Below the pieces are notes generated by a model. That model was given only the letters and a program-made list of their open reading frames with translations, made no database searches and was not told the origin of the DNA. Made by a program: the position numbers and the translations under genes. Source: Paenibacillus sp. FSL K6-1096 (lineage in GTDB: Bacteria; Bacillota; Bacilli; Paenibacillales; Paenibacillaceae). Taken from it: a stretch of DNA of 64,000 nt. Numbering within the stretch: position 1 is the stretch's first letter; each line of letters opens with the position of its first letter. This document shows positions 11,024 to 17,959 of this stretch, in pieces. The stretch lies in NCBI RefSeq assembly GCF_037977055.1, contig NZ_CP150274.1:3658001-3722000 (forward strand), given 5' to 3'.

Positions 11024-12985
11024 CTATTTCTCCTCTTCAGGCAAAGTGATGCTTAGTCCTTCAACATGCCTCTTGGCCATCAGCTTGCGCTTCTTCCGGT
11101 TCTCCTTACTCTCAAAAATGATATCCAGATCATAGTCCTCCGGGTACAGCTCCTCTTTGGACAGGTACGGCTTCAGCCGCTTGTGGTTCACCGTTATTTT
11201 CTGCTTCTGGATCATCACTCCGACCATGCCCCGGCTGTCCTTCTTCGCATAGACAATGCCAGTGCGCCCGAGTGAGCTGACATAGACGGCATCCCCGATC
11301 TCATATTCCCGCTTGGCCTGCTCTGCTTCCTCTGCCGGGCTGTTTTGCGGCCCCACCCTATCCGCTCGTTCAGCTCCTTCAGCTTCTCCGGCTTCACCTG
11401 TTCCAGCGCTTCTCTTCCTTCTTACAGCACCCTTCCAGGGATCATAGCTGCCCCTGCGGCTCTGCTGTTCCGTTACAAGCTCCCTGGCCCGTTCAATAAC
11501 CGTCCTTCCGATACCCAGCTTCTCAGCGATCTGCAGCGCATAGCTCTCGCCCGCTTCGCCGATCGTCAGCTTATATAACGGCTGCAGCGTATGCTTGTCG
11601 AACTCCATGCGCGCGTTCTCGAACCCCTCCGTTGCTGCCGCGAAGGCCTTCAGCTCATTGAAATGGGTAGTCACAACGATATTGGCCCCCTTGCGGTTCA
11701 GCTCCTCCAGGATGGCAATCGATAGAGCGAAGCCTTCCCCCGGATCGGTGCCGGCGGCCAGCTCATCAATCAGCAGCAATACTCCCCTGCCTGCTTCGCC
11801 AAGCATCCCTTCGATGCTTTTCATTTGTGCCGAGAAGGTACTAAGCGACTGGGTCAGACTCTGGCCGTCTCCGATCACGCTGATCACATCTTTGAACACG
11901 GTGAAGTCACTTCCGGGCTGGGCCGGGATGAGAAGACCAGACTGCACCATCAGAGAGAGCAGGCCCAGTGTTTTGAGCACAACCGTCTTACCCCCGGTAT
12001 TCGGCCCGGTCACAATCAGTGACTTATACCCCTGCCCGAATTCCAGACTGACCGGCACCATGTCCTTTAACAGAGGGTGCCTACCCCCGTTCATTCTCAG
12101 ATAACCCCGCTCGTTCAATGACACCCGGACCGCATCCATCCCCTGCGCATACTTCCCTTTGGCAAAAATAAAGTCATACATGCCCGTGATCTCAATGTTC
12201 TGCCTGATGGCCGCCTGCTCCTGCTCTAACAGCCCGGTCAGCATACTGAGGATAATTCCCTCTTCACGGGCTTCCTCCGCCGTCAGCAGCTCAATCTCTC
12301 CCTGGAGAGACGCTGCCTCCTCCGGCTCCACGAACACGGTCTGCCCGCTGGTAGACTGGTCCAGCACCGTCCCCTTAATCTGCTTATGATACTCCCGCTT
12401 CACCGGAATGACATAACGGCCGTTTCGCATACTGACCAGACTCTCCTGCAAAATAGCCTTATGCCGGTTCATAATGCTCTCCAGCTTCCGGTTCAGCCGC
12501 TCCTTGGCCATGCCCAGCCGCTTGCGCACCCGCTCCAGCCCTTTACTGGCCCCGGTCTCAATGACGCCCAGCCGGATACAGCGGTCGATCTCCTCTTTAA
12601 CCGCCCTCAGCTCCTGCAATGAAGCTCCGTAAGCGGCAATACGGGGTGCGGTCTGCTCCTTGGAGGCCATGTATTTCCTCAGCTGTGCGCAGCTGTTCAG
12701 GAACTGGGAGACTGCTGTGAAATCCTGCTCATTATACATATATCCGGTTCCCAGCAGTGACAGCACCCATTCAATGCCCTCTAATGAAGGAACCGGCACA
12801 CTCGCCCCGCGCATAAGCAGCTCCTTCGCTTCCTCCACCTCCTCAAGGGCCCGGTGTATAGCCGGAAGATAGGTCATCGGGGCAAGCTCACTCACATATC
12901 TTCTTCCTTCATAGGACACCGCATGGCGCATCAGCTCCTGCCTGACTGTCTCGTATTCCAGCGTATGCAGACTTTGGGTATTCAT
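11024..12985 (-). CDS. MutS2-like ATPase lacking the C-terminal Smr nuclease domain
   Basis: MutS family protein of the MutS2 branch (no mismatch-recognition domain). The 653 residues contain a helical core/clamp region, the ABC ATPase with Walker A TGPNTGGKTVVLKTLG, Walker B LLLIDELAAGTDPGEG, and THFNELKAFA, then a KOW-like segment near EIGDAVYVSSLGRTG. B. subtilis MutS2 is about 785 residues and ends with an Smr domain; here the protein stops after a basic stretch (RKKRKLMAKRH) and has no LDLRG motif. The start ATG at 12985 has GGGAGG 7 nt upstream; an in-frame extension to 13060 runs through a terminator hairpin and is unlikely. MutS2 in B. subtilis is reported to act on collided ribosomes; whether this form does is unknown. 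Its leader is unusually structured. Confidence 0.88.
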   Translation of the reverse strand: MNTQSLHTLEYETVRQELMRHAVSYEGRRYVSELAPMTYLPAIHRALEEVEEAKELLMRGASVPVPSLEGIEWVLSLLGTGYMYNEQDFTAVSQFLNSCAQLRKYMASKEQTAPRIAAYGASLQELRAVKEEIDRCIRLGVIETGASKGLERVRKRLGMAKERLNRKLESIMNRHKAILQESLVSMRNGRYVIPVKREYHKQIKGTVLDQSTSGQTVFVEPEEAASLQGEIELLTAEEAREEGIILSMLTGLLEQEQAAIRQNIEITGMYDFIFAKGKYAQGMDAVRVSLNERGYLRMNGGRHPLLKDMVPVSLEFGQGYKSLIVTGPNTGGKTVVLKTLGLLSLMVQSGLLIPAQPGSDFTVFKDVISVIGDGQSLTQSLSTFSAQMKSIEGMLGEAGRGVLLLIDELAAGTDPGEGFALSIAILEELNRKGANIVVTTHFNELKAFAAATEGFENARMEFDKHTLQPLYKLTIGEAGESYALQIAEKLGIGRTVIERARELVTEQQSRRGSYDPWKGAVRRKRSAGTGEAGEAEGAERADRVGPQNSPAEEAEQAKREYEIGDAVYVSSLGRTGIVYAKKDSRGMVGVMIQKQKITVNHKRLKPYLSKEELYPEDYDLDIIFESKENRKKRKLMAKRHVEGLSITLPEEEK

Positions 12986-13018
12986 TGGTATTCCTCCCTC
13001 AGGTTTGATTCCTAACGT

Positions 13019-13057
13019 AAAAAGGGCGAAGACCGCCACCACGGCAGTCTTCGCCCT
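13019..13057 (-). terminator. second intrinsic terminator in front of the MutS2-like gene
   Basis: A very stable stem AGGGCGAAGAC-GCC / GGC-GTCTTCGCCCT with a 5-nt loop is followed by TTTTT on the minus strand, only 33 nt before the start codon of the downstream gene. Confidence 0.85.
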
Positions 13058-13094
13058 CATTCATGCTACTCTTCCCTTTGGCTTCTGATAACAG

Positions 13095-13122
13095 AAAAAA
13101 CCGTGCTGCAAAGAGCACGGTT
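13095..13122 (-). terminator. first intrinsic terminator, ending the structured RNA
   Basis: Perfect 9-bp stem AACCGTGCT / AGCACGGTT with a 6-nt loop followed by TTTTTT on the minus strand. Confidence 0.9.
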
Positions 13123-13302
13123 GATCACAAAGAGAACAATAGCCGTAAAGAGGCCATCATGACGCTTCGCGTGTGTTCTTAACTAAAGTCATTCATTCCA
13201 GCAGTCCGCTCTCATCGATGTGCCAAGGCACAATCTAACAAGACATGCTCCGGTCAAAATTCGGTACATGCCGCGGTTTACTCCGGAATGATATGAAATT
13301 GC

Positions 13303-13326
13303 TTAGTTAAGAACGCTCACCGACAT
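13303..13326 (-). CDS. possible 7-residue leader peptide
   Basis: ATG at 13326 opens a 7-codon ORF (M-S-V-S-V-L-N, stop TAA) preceded by AAGGGG with 8-nt spacing. Its last codons and stop form the 5' strand of helix P1 of the structured RNA, so a ribosome on it would block that helix. Translation is not proven. Confidence 0.35.
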   Translation of the reverse strand: MSVSVLN

Positions 13327-13358
13327 CAATATTTCCCCTTCAGTTATAGGATACCTGT

Positions 13359-13388
13359 AATTTACTACACCTGGAAATGGTTTGTCAA
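13359..13388 (-). promoter_or_regulatory. promoter of the structured RNA / MutS2-like gene
   Basis: Perfect -35 TTGACA (13383-13388, overlapping the end of the VOC gene), an 18-nt spacer and -10 TAAATT (13359-13364) on the minus strand. Confidence 0.6.
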
Positions 13389-13759
13389 TTGCCGGTAAAG
13401 CAATTCAGCACCCAAGTGATTCCGTTTTTGCCGTCAGCAACCTGTCCATGCAGGGCGCCGAAGAAGGTCTGCTGCAGCTCCACCTTGATCTGACCGCCAT
13501 CCGCTGCCAGCTGCTCATAGATCCGGCGCAGCTGATCTTCATGATCCAGCGTCAATAGGATGCTTACCTGCTCTGTCTTCCGGCCTTTGCCGTAATCATC
13601 AGAGAAATGCAGAATACTCGGCCCCAAATGCAGCTCGGCATGGAGCAGCTTACCCTTGTGTTCATTCAGTACCTTAATCTCCCCGCCGAATACACTCTTG
13701 TAATAGTCTAGCGACTCCTGCACATTCTCAATAACAAGGTATGGGCTTGCGCTGATCAT
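13385..13759 (-). CDS. VOC-superfamily protein (glyoxalase/PhnB-like)
   Basis: A 124-residue vicinal-oxygen-chelate fold protein with the two beta-alpha-beta repeats typical of the family: SPYLVIENVQESLDYYKSVFGG at the start (seen as the first module) and a second module around DHEDQLRRIYEQLAADGG. His residues in LLHAELHLGP and ALHGQVADGKNGITW may bind metal. Substrate cannot be inferred; the family includes glyoxalases, dioxygenases and antibiotic-binding proteins. Start ATG follows AGAGGAATGATCCC. It lies between the rpsR terminator and the promoter of the structured RNA. Confidence 0.85.
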   Translation of the reverse strand: MISASPYLVIENVQESLDYYKSVFGGEIKVLNEHKGKLLHAELHLGPSILHFSDDYGKGRKTEQVSILLTLDHEDQLRRIYEQLAADGGQIKVELQQTFFGALHGQVADGKNGITWVLNCFTGN

Positions 13760-13790
13760 GGGATCATTCCTCTCTAGTAATCGATAGAAT

Positions 13791-13822
13791 AGAAAAAAGC
13801 AGCCGGCTTAGCCGGCTGCTTA
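13791..13822 (-). terminator. terminator of the rpsF-ssb-rpsR operon
   Basis: Perfect stem AAGCAGCCGGCT / AGCCGGCTGCTT with a minimal loop, followed on the minus strand by TTTTTTC, 10 nt past the rpsR stop. Confidence 0.92.
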
Positions 13823-13831
13823 AGAAACGTC

Positions 13832-14104
13832 TTATTCCGTTGTGTAAGGCAGCAGCGCGATTTGACGCGAACGCTTTACAGCAATAGTCAGAGCGCGTTG
13901 GTATTTAGCACTTGTTCCAGTTACACGACGCGGCAGGATCTTTCCGCGTTCGCTGATGAACTTCTTCAGAAGCTCAGTGTCTTTATAATCAATGTGAGTG
14001 ATCTTGTTCACAGTGAAATAGCACACTTTTTTACGCTTGTTGCGTCCACCACGACGTGCTGGTCTCTTGTCGTTGTCTCCGCCTTCTCTTGGTTTGAAAG
14101 CCAT
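13832..14104 (-). CDS. rpsR: 30S ribosomal protein bS18
   Basis: bS18 binds the 16S central-domain platform as a heterodimer with bS6. The 90-residue protein has a basic, Gly/Arg-rich N-terminus, [17 protein letters not shown], and the conserved [23 protein letters not shown] segment close to the C-terminus. It is the last gene of rpsF-ssb-rpsR, 21 nt after ssb, and is followed directly by a strong terminator. Confidence 0.97.
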   Translation of the reverse strand: MAFKPREGGDNDKRPARRGGRNKRKKVCYFTVNKITHIDYKDTELLKKFISERGKILPRRVTGTSAKYQRALTIAVKRSRQIALLPYTTE

Positions 14105-14125
14105 GTTCTGTTCAGTCCTTCCTTA

Positions 14126-14632
14126 TTAAAATGGCAAATCATCGTCCGATATATCGATCGGTTTTCCATCGCCCGAAAAAGGATCTTGAGTATTGTTGTT
14201 ACGCGAGAAATTATTGTTATTTCCGCGAGCATTGTTCCCGCCGTTACCACCGCCGTAGGACGGCTCTTCAGGCATACTTCCGCTCTGTGATGCATTTCCG
14301 CCTTCACGGCTCTGCGCGGACTCCAGGAAACGGACATTATCAGCAATAACTTCAGTAACGTATACACGTTTGCCTTCATTATTCTCATAGTTCCGTACTT
14401 GGATGCGTCCTTCTACGGCTGCCAGTCTTCCTTTGCGCAAGTAATTGGCACAGGTCTCAGCCAGCTGTCTCCAGGTTACTACCGGGATAAAGTCCGCTTC
14501 GCGTTCACCATTCTGGCCCGTAAAGTTACGGTCTACGGCAAGCGTAAACTGTGTTACGGCAACACCAGCAGGAGTATAACGAAGTTCTGGGTCACGGGTC
14601 AACCGACCGATCAAGATGATGCGGTTCAACAA
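14126..14632 (-). CDS. ssb: single-stranded DNA-binding protein
   Basis: SSB coats single-stranded DNA as a tetramer and recruits replication and repair proteins through its acidic tail. At 168 residues it has an N-terminal OB fold ([34 protein letters not shown] strands around residue 55-70), a Gly/Asn-rich flexible linker (about residues 110-155), and the C-terminal tip DISDDDLPF that contacts partners. It lies between rpsF and rpsR, the standard arrangement in Firmicutes. Confidence 0.97.
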   Translation of the reverse strand: MLNRIILIGRLTRDPELRYTPAGVAVTQFTLAVDRNFTGQNGEREADFIPVVTWRQLAETCANYLRKGRLAAVEGRIQVRNYENNEGKRVYVTEVIADNVRFLESAQSREGGNASQSGSMPEEPSYGGGNGGNNARGNNNNFSRNNNTQDPFSGDGKPIDISDDDLPF

Positions 14633-14681
14633 TTAGGTCCCCTCCTTAATAGCGCGATTCGTTACAAAGCTTGTCAGAATC

Positions 14682-14966
14682 TTAGGCAACGTCGTTCGTA
14701 ATGAGATAACGAATAACTTCGTCCGAAATCTTCATGATACGCTCAAGCTCAGTAACTACTGCAGGTTCTGCAGTGAAGTTAACCAGAACATAAACGCCAT
14801 CACGGAATTTCTTGATCTCATACGCAAGACGGCGCTTACCCTGCACTTCGTGCTTTGTAATTTCTCCGCCGTTGGAGATGATGCCTTGGAATTTTTCGAC
14901 TGCTGCTTGAACGGCTTCTTGTTCAATGTCAGGACGAATAATGTACATGACTTCATATTTGCGCAT
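14682..14966 (-). CDS. rpsF: 30S ribosomal protein bS6
   Basis: bS6 pairs with bS18 on the 30S platform. The 94-residue protein starts MRKYEVMYIIRPD and contains KRRLAYEIKKFRDGVYVL and the C-terminal ISDEVIRYLITNDVA, split across the usual ferredoxin-like fold. The ATG at 14966 is chosen because GGAGGTGAAAATT precedes it; an upstream in-frame GTG overlaps the ribosome-binding site itself. It heads the rpsF-ssb-rpsR operon, with a near-consensus promoter and a possible autoregulatory leader hairpin. Confidence 0.97.
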   Translation of the reverse strand: MRKYEVMYIIRPDIEQEAVQAAVEKFQGIISNGGEITKHEVQGKRRLAYEIKKFRDGVYVLVNFTAEPAVVTELERIMKISDEVIRYLITNDVA

Positions 14967-14984
14967 AATTTTCACCTCCTTATG

Positions 14985-15012
14985 GTCTGCGGCCCCTGAT
15001 CAGGTCAGGAGC
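14985..15012 (-). promoter_or_regulatory. possible S6:S18 autoregulatory element in the rpsF leader
   Basis: On the minus strand the leader contains CTCCTG / CAGGGG (6-bp stem) immediately followed by CCGCAGACC, just upstream of the rpsF ribosome-binding site. Many rpsF leaders carry a conserved CCG-containing bulge bound by the S6:S18 complex; the placement fits, but the full consensus was not verified. Confidence 0.4.
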
Positions 15013-15047
15013 AAGGAACGAGCACAAACATAGACTCGCACCAAATT

Positions 15048-15076
15048 AATATACCAAATCGGGTAGCGGATTGCAA
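15048..15076 (-). promoter_or_regulatory. sigma-A promoter for rpsF-ssb-rpsR
   Basis: TTGCAA (-35), 17-nt spacer, TATATT (-10) on the minus strand. The same hexamers and spacing recur in rRNA promoter P1 of this window. Confidence 0.8.
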
Positions 15077-15218
15077 GCTTTATTAAAGCGAGGCGAACCA
15101 GATGCTGGGCCCACAGAGAGATAATGCTGCCGCTTTCGGTAAGGAAGCCGGAGTAATCACCTATCGTCAGGGTCACAATATTAGAGCTTCATCACTCTAC
15201 AGCAGGAGGTATCCACAC

Positions 15219-15416
15219 ATGGGCGAACAGACCGAATACGAAAAAGGCGACAAAGCCCCCAACCCGGGACTCTACACCGAAGTAGGCGAAGCGCGGAGCT
15301 TCCATACCGAAATCCAGAATCCGAAGCAGATCAGAATGGAGAAGGGTGACACCTTCCCTGAGACCACCAACCAGAACCGCAAATGGAAAAAGGTTGAGAA
15401 AGCCCGGGTCCATTAA
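15219..15416 (+). CDS. YjzC-like small protein
   Basis: A 65-residue hydrophilic protein resembling the B. subtilis YjzC family, recognisable by the order GxKAPNxGxYxEVGE, then KQIRMEKGDTFPETTNQNRKW and a basic tail. Function is unknown. The ATG at 15219 has AGGAGG 8 nt upstream; the longer in-frame reading from 15102 lacks a ribosome-binding site. It is one of the few plus-strand genes on the left arm and faces away from rpsF. Confidence 0.75.
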   Translation: MGEQTEYEKGDKAPNPGLYTEVGEARSFHTEIQNPKQIRMEKGDTFPETTNQNRKWKKVEKARVH

Positions 15417-15493
15417 TTTGGCGCAGCCAGGTATAAAACCCTGAAGGCTGCACATACTAGTCCCAGGCAGTACAAAAGAGAGGTGTGGTTCCG

Positions 15494-15577
15494 TTGAACG
15501 TCGTAGACGAACACGATCACAGGGATTCTGAATTCAGCACCTATCGTAATCCGGGGAGAGTTAAGCTGGCTCTGTAA
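15494..15577 (+). CDS. possible 27-residue ORF of unknown function
   Basis: TTG start behind GAGAGGTGTGG, reading M-N-V-V-D-E-H-D-H-R-D, then to TAA. The ribosome-binding site is plausible but the product is not recognised, and it may be a remnant. Confidence 0.2.
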   Translation: MNVVDEHDHRDSEFSTYRNPGRVKLAL

Positions 15578-15592
15578 AAAGGAGTAACAGCT

Positions 15593-15691
15593 TTGGCATT
15601 ACCCAATCACAGTAGTGGCTATAGACAGAGATTTCCGAACATCAATGATGTACTGCCTCTGGAAGAGAGACCTGCGAAGGTCTCTCTTTTT
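15593..15691 (+). other. start of a possible TTG ORF running into a terminator
   Basis: AAAAAGGAG precedes a TTG that opens ALPNHSSGYRQRFPNIND. The reading frame continues through the hairpin at 15665-15691 and into the repeat array to 15994, so any real product is probably a short or broken gene. Not recognised. Confidence 0.2.
15665..15691 (+). terminator. terminator on the plus strand after the YjzC-like region
   Basis: Perfect 8-bp stem GAGAGACC / GGTCTCTC with a 6-nt loop, followed by TTTTTG. Confidence 0.88.
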
Positions 15692-15746
15692 GCATTGAAG
15701 ATCAACCAGCACACAAAAGGGTACAGCCGCTGGACCCTTATCCTAT

Positions 15747-16066
15747 CGGTTACATTCGGCCCACCGCCCGTGCCGCTGCCCATTGTGTTCGGTTTTTCGA
15801 TTACATTTCTCCAAACGCCCGCGCTGCTGCCCAATGTGATCGATTTTTCGATTATATTCCGCCCACATGCCTGCGCCATCGCCTATTCTAATGGATTTTT
15901 CGATTACATTCAGCTCACCGCCTGCGACATCGCTTATTGTAATCGGTTTTTCGATTACATTCCGCCCACATGCCTGCGCCATCGCCTATTCTAATCGATT
16001 TTCCGATTACATTCAGCTCACCGCCTGCGACATCGCTTATTGTAATCGGTTTTTCGATTACATTCC
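15747..16066. repeat. tandem array of 51/52-bp units, each carrying an inverted repeat
   Basis: Units begin at 15747, 15798, 15849, 15901, 15952, 16004 and 16055 with (C)CGATTACATT. Most junctions contain the inverted repeat GTAATCG-T-rich loop-CGATTAC, able to form a short hairpin on either strand. The four later units alternate 52 and 51 bp, giving two nearly identical 103-bp dimers (15849-15951 and 15952-16054). The 52-bp units break any reading frame, so long ORFs here are artefacts. Confidence 0.9.
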
Positions 16067-16090
16067 GCCTAACGGCCGTGCGCTTACAAC

Positions 16091-16117
16091 AAAAAAACCT
16101 CCGCATCAGATCGGAGG
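16091..16117 (-). terminator. terminator of the tRNA-Ser gene
   Basis: Stem CCTCCG / CGGAGG with an 8-nt loop followed by TTTTTTT on the minus strand, about 30 nt beyond the tRNA 3' end. Confidence 0.85.
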
Positions 16118-16147
16118 ATTCGTAATTTAAATATATAATTGCTGAAG

Positions 16148-16238
16148 TGGCGGAGAGGGTGGGATTCGAACCCACGCACGCTGTGACACGCCTAACTGAT
16201 TTCGAGTCAGCCCCCTTGGGCCTCTTGGGTACCTCTCC
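16148..16238 (-). tRNA. tRNA-Ser, anticodon CGA
   Basis: A 91-nt class II tRNA with acceptor stem GGAGAGG / CCTCTCC, discriminator G and encoded CCA. The anticodon loop CTCGAAA gives CGA (reads UCG), the variable arm is long as in serine tRNAs, and the T arm has GTGGGTTCGAATCCCAC. It stands alone with its own terminator. Confidence 0.95.
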
Positions 16239-16318
16239 GCAGCAAGGTTTATTATATCATGCTGATACAATAATTGCAAGCTAAATTATTTCAAGCCATG
16301 CCTTCCGCTGTAAGCTCA

Positions 16319-16531
16319 TTATTGATTTTCCACTTCACCTGCTGCGGAATGCAGCACCTTCTTCAGGTTCTTCTCGAATTTGGCTCTGGGAATAAGAACA
16401 CTATGCTGGCAGCCGGTGCACTTGATCCGGATATCCATCCCCATGCGGATGATCTCCATTTCGTTCGTTCCGCAGGGATGCGGCTTCTTCATCATCACGA
16501 TATCACCCAGCCCGAATACTTTGCGTTCCAT
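16319..16531 (-). CDS. DUF951 (YyzM-like) small protein
   Basis: A 70-residue protein of the DUF951 family, with an early GLGDIVMMKKPHPCG, IRMGMDIRIKCTGC and a basic helix. The two cysteines in HPCG and CTGC suggest a zinc or nucleic-acid site, but function is unknown. ATG at 16531 is behind AGGGGA. Its start overlaps the mscS stop (TGATG), so it is translationally coupled as the third gene of DUF3343-mscS-DUF951. Confidence 0.8.
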   Translation of the reverse strand: MERKVFGLGDIVMMKKPHPCGTNEMEIIRMGMDIRIKCTGCQHSVLIPRAKFEKNLKKVLHSAAGEVENQ

Positions 16532-17565
16532 CACTCTTCCCCTTCCTCTCCCTCTTGTGCGGCAGCCACCTGTCTCCTTGGGCTTGCCTCATGCCCTTCA
16601 CTGGCTCTGCGGGCTTCCTCAGCGGACTGCTGCCTGCGTGCCGCTTCAGCCTCTCTGGCTTCCCGCTCCGCCTGCTCCTGCGCCTCCTGCTCGGCCTTAG
16701 CCGCCTCCAGGGCACTCTGCTTCTCCAGCGCCTGCTTGATATCATTCTGAATCTGCCGTTCGGCGGCATCTCTGGCATTAGGCATACAGTTGGCCGCAAT
16801 CCTGATCACATACTCGGATGTGCTCATGGATTGGATGCCCAGGATATTAGGATACGCTATCACGCTTTCGCTCCGCTCCTCGATGCCCTTCAGCGCCTCG
16901 CCAATCAGTGCCAGGGTAGCTTCCAGCCCCCGCTCCATTTTGACCGGAACATCAACTACGGCCAGCGCATTGGCCAGCGAATAATTCGTAACATTGACAA
17001 TCGTTCCGTTCGGAATAATATGAACCTCTCCCGTTGCACTGAGCAGCCGGGTCGTTCTCAGCCCGATCATCTCCACCGTTCCCTTATAGGTCCCGCTCTG
17101 GATCACATCCCCGACAGCGAACTGATCCTCGAATATAATGAAGAATCCGGTAATTACATCTTTGACCAAACTTTGCGCGCCGAAACCGATCGCCAGCCCC
17201 ACGACCCCTGCCCCGGCCAACAGCGGCTTCAGATCGAAGTTGAACTCCGAGAGAACCAGCAGAATCATTGTAAAGTTACAGAAGAAGGTCACCACATTCT
17301 TCATCAGTCCGCCGACTGTGGAGAAGCGCCTGTTGTTCGCTAACATCCGCCCTCTCGTCTCCCGTTCAAGAGAACGGTCAATCAGGCCAGAGACCACCTT
17401 GATAATGATCCTCGTCAGGATAAAAATCAACAGAATCCGTATCCCGGCAAACAGCACCGTAGCCCACATATCGGCGTTCGTCAGCCACTCCCATACCCGG
17501 TCCTTGAAGCGGACCGCATCCCGGATGGCCTCTTCGCCTGTTGCCTCCAATATCCAGTTATTCAT
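16531..17565 (-). CDS. small-conductance mechanosensitive channel, MscS family
   Basis: MscS channels open on membrane tension and release solutes in hypo-osmotic shock. The 344-residue protein has membrane segments at about residues 35-60, 85-105 and a Gly/Ala-rich pore helix (LLAGAGVVGLAIGFGAQSLV), followed by the beta domain (FAVGDVIQSG, VEMIGLRTTRL, IIPNG). The C-terminal 70 residues are an unusual Glu/Ala/Arg-rich coiled coil ending in acidic residues. Its start overlaps the DUF3343 stop, and its stop overlaps the DUF951 start. Confidence 0.92.
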   Translation of the reverse strand: MNNWILEATGEEAIRDAVRFKDRVWEWLTNADMWATVLFAGIRILLIFILTRIIIKVVSGLIDRSLERETRGRMLANNRRFSTVGGLMKNVVTFFCNFTMILLVLSEFNFDLKPLLAGAGVVGLAIGFGAQSLVKDVITGFFIIFEDQFAVGDVIQSGTYKGTVEMIGLRTTRLLSATGEVHIIPNGTIVNVTNYSLANALAVVDVPVKMERGLEATLALIGEALKGIEERSESVIAYPNILGIQSMSTSEYVIRIAANCMPNARDAAERQIQNDIKQALEKQSALEAAKAEQEAQEQAEREAREAEAARRQQSAEEARRASEGHEASPRRQVAAAQEGEEGEE

Positions 17566-17834
17566 TAAGCCCCTCCTTCTCCGCCTAACTCCACATAACC
17601 GTCACCCCGAGCCGCTCTGGCAAAGATCCCCCGGATCTCAATATTCTGCTCGGACACCAGCTGGCGCACGGCCTCCAGATCACCGCGGCTGAACTGGATC
17701 GACATCGCACAGCCGGCCGTGATCTCCTTGGGGGTGGGAAAGATATCAATTTCTATCTCTGCATATTCAAGCAGCATCTCGGCGCGCAGCGCCTGCTGGG
17801 TTGAATCGAAGGCTATCAGCAGTTCCTCCTCCAC
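17565..17834 (-). CDS. DUF3343 protein (putative Se/S carrier-like)
   Basis: An 89-residue protein matching the DUF3343 pattern: ELLIAFDSTQQALRAEMLLEYAEI, then FPTPKEITAGCAMSIQF with the conserved Cys, then a C-terminal helix. Family members are proposed Se/S carriers, not proven. Starts at GTG 17834 behind GGGAGG and overlaps mscS by one base, heading this three-gene operon. Confidence 0.82.
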   Translation of the reverse strand: MEEELLIAFDSTQQALRAEMLLEYAEIEIDIFPTPKEITAGCAMSIQFSRGDLEAVRQLVSEQNIEIRGIFARAARGDGYVELGGEGGA

Positions 17835-17959
17835 ACTTCACGCCTCCCTCTAGGCTGTTCGTCCTATCTATTGCTGCCATAGTATAAAAAACCACTTCTA
17901 TCCATATACTAGGATCATCAGAACACGCTCAGACGGCTTGCCCCAGAAAGGACGATGAT

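Larger units (their letters stand above)
13095..13352 (-). ncRNA. structured RNA of unknown class upstream of the MutS2-like gene
   Basis: From a TTGACA promoter to the first terminator lies a roughly 258-nt transcript with dense pairing. A closing helix P1 joins 13302-13314 to 13175-13188 (GUUCUUAACUAAG with CUUUAGUUAAGAAC, one bulge). Inside it P2 pairs CAUUCC (13285-13290) with GGAAUG (13194-13199), P3 pairs CCGC with GCGG, and two hairpins follow: 13244-13270 (CAUG...CCG/CGG...CAUG) and 13219-13232 (UGUGC-CUUG-GCACA). It does not carry the T-box AGGGUGG element or other riboswitch motifs known to me. It could be a regulatory leader or a free small RNA (a 6S-like rod was considered). Confidence 0.6.

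Noticed and set aside
12986..13060. 25-codon N-terminal extension of the MutS2-like protein
   Set aside because: The frame runs through the 13019-13057 terminator stem and lacks a convincing ribosome-binding site, while the ATG at 12985 has GGGAGG correctly spaced.
13095..13352. T-box or 6S RNA assignment of the structured RNA
   Set aside because: No T-box AGGGUGG/ACCGCG antiterminator bulge or specifier architecture; the multibranched terminal part does not resemble the 6S rod. Left as unknown class.
15593..16175. Several overlapping ORFs on both strands in the repeat array
   Set aside because: They are created by the near-51-bp period, contain terminator or hairpin sequence, and the 52-bp units shift frame; no recognisable protein.
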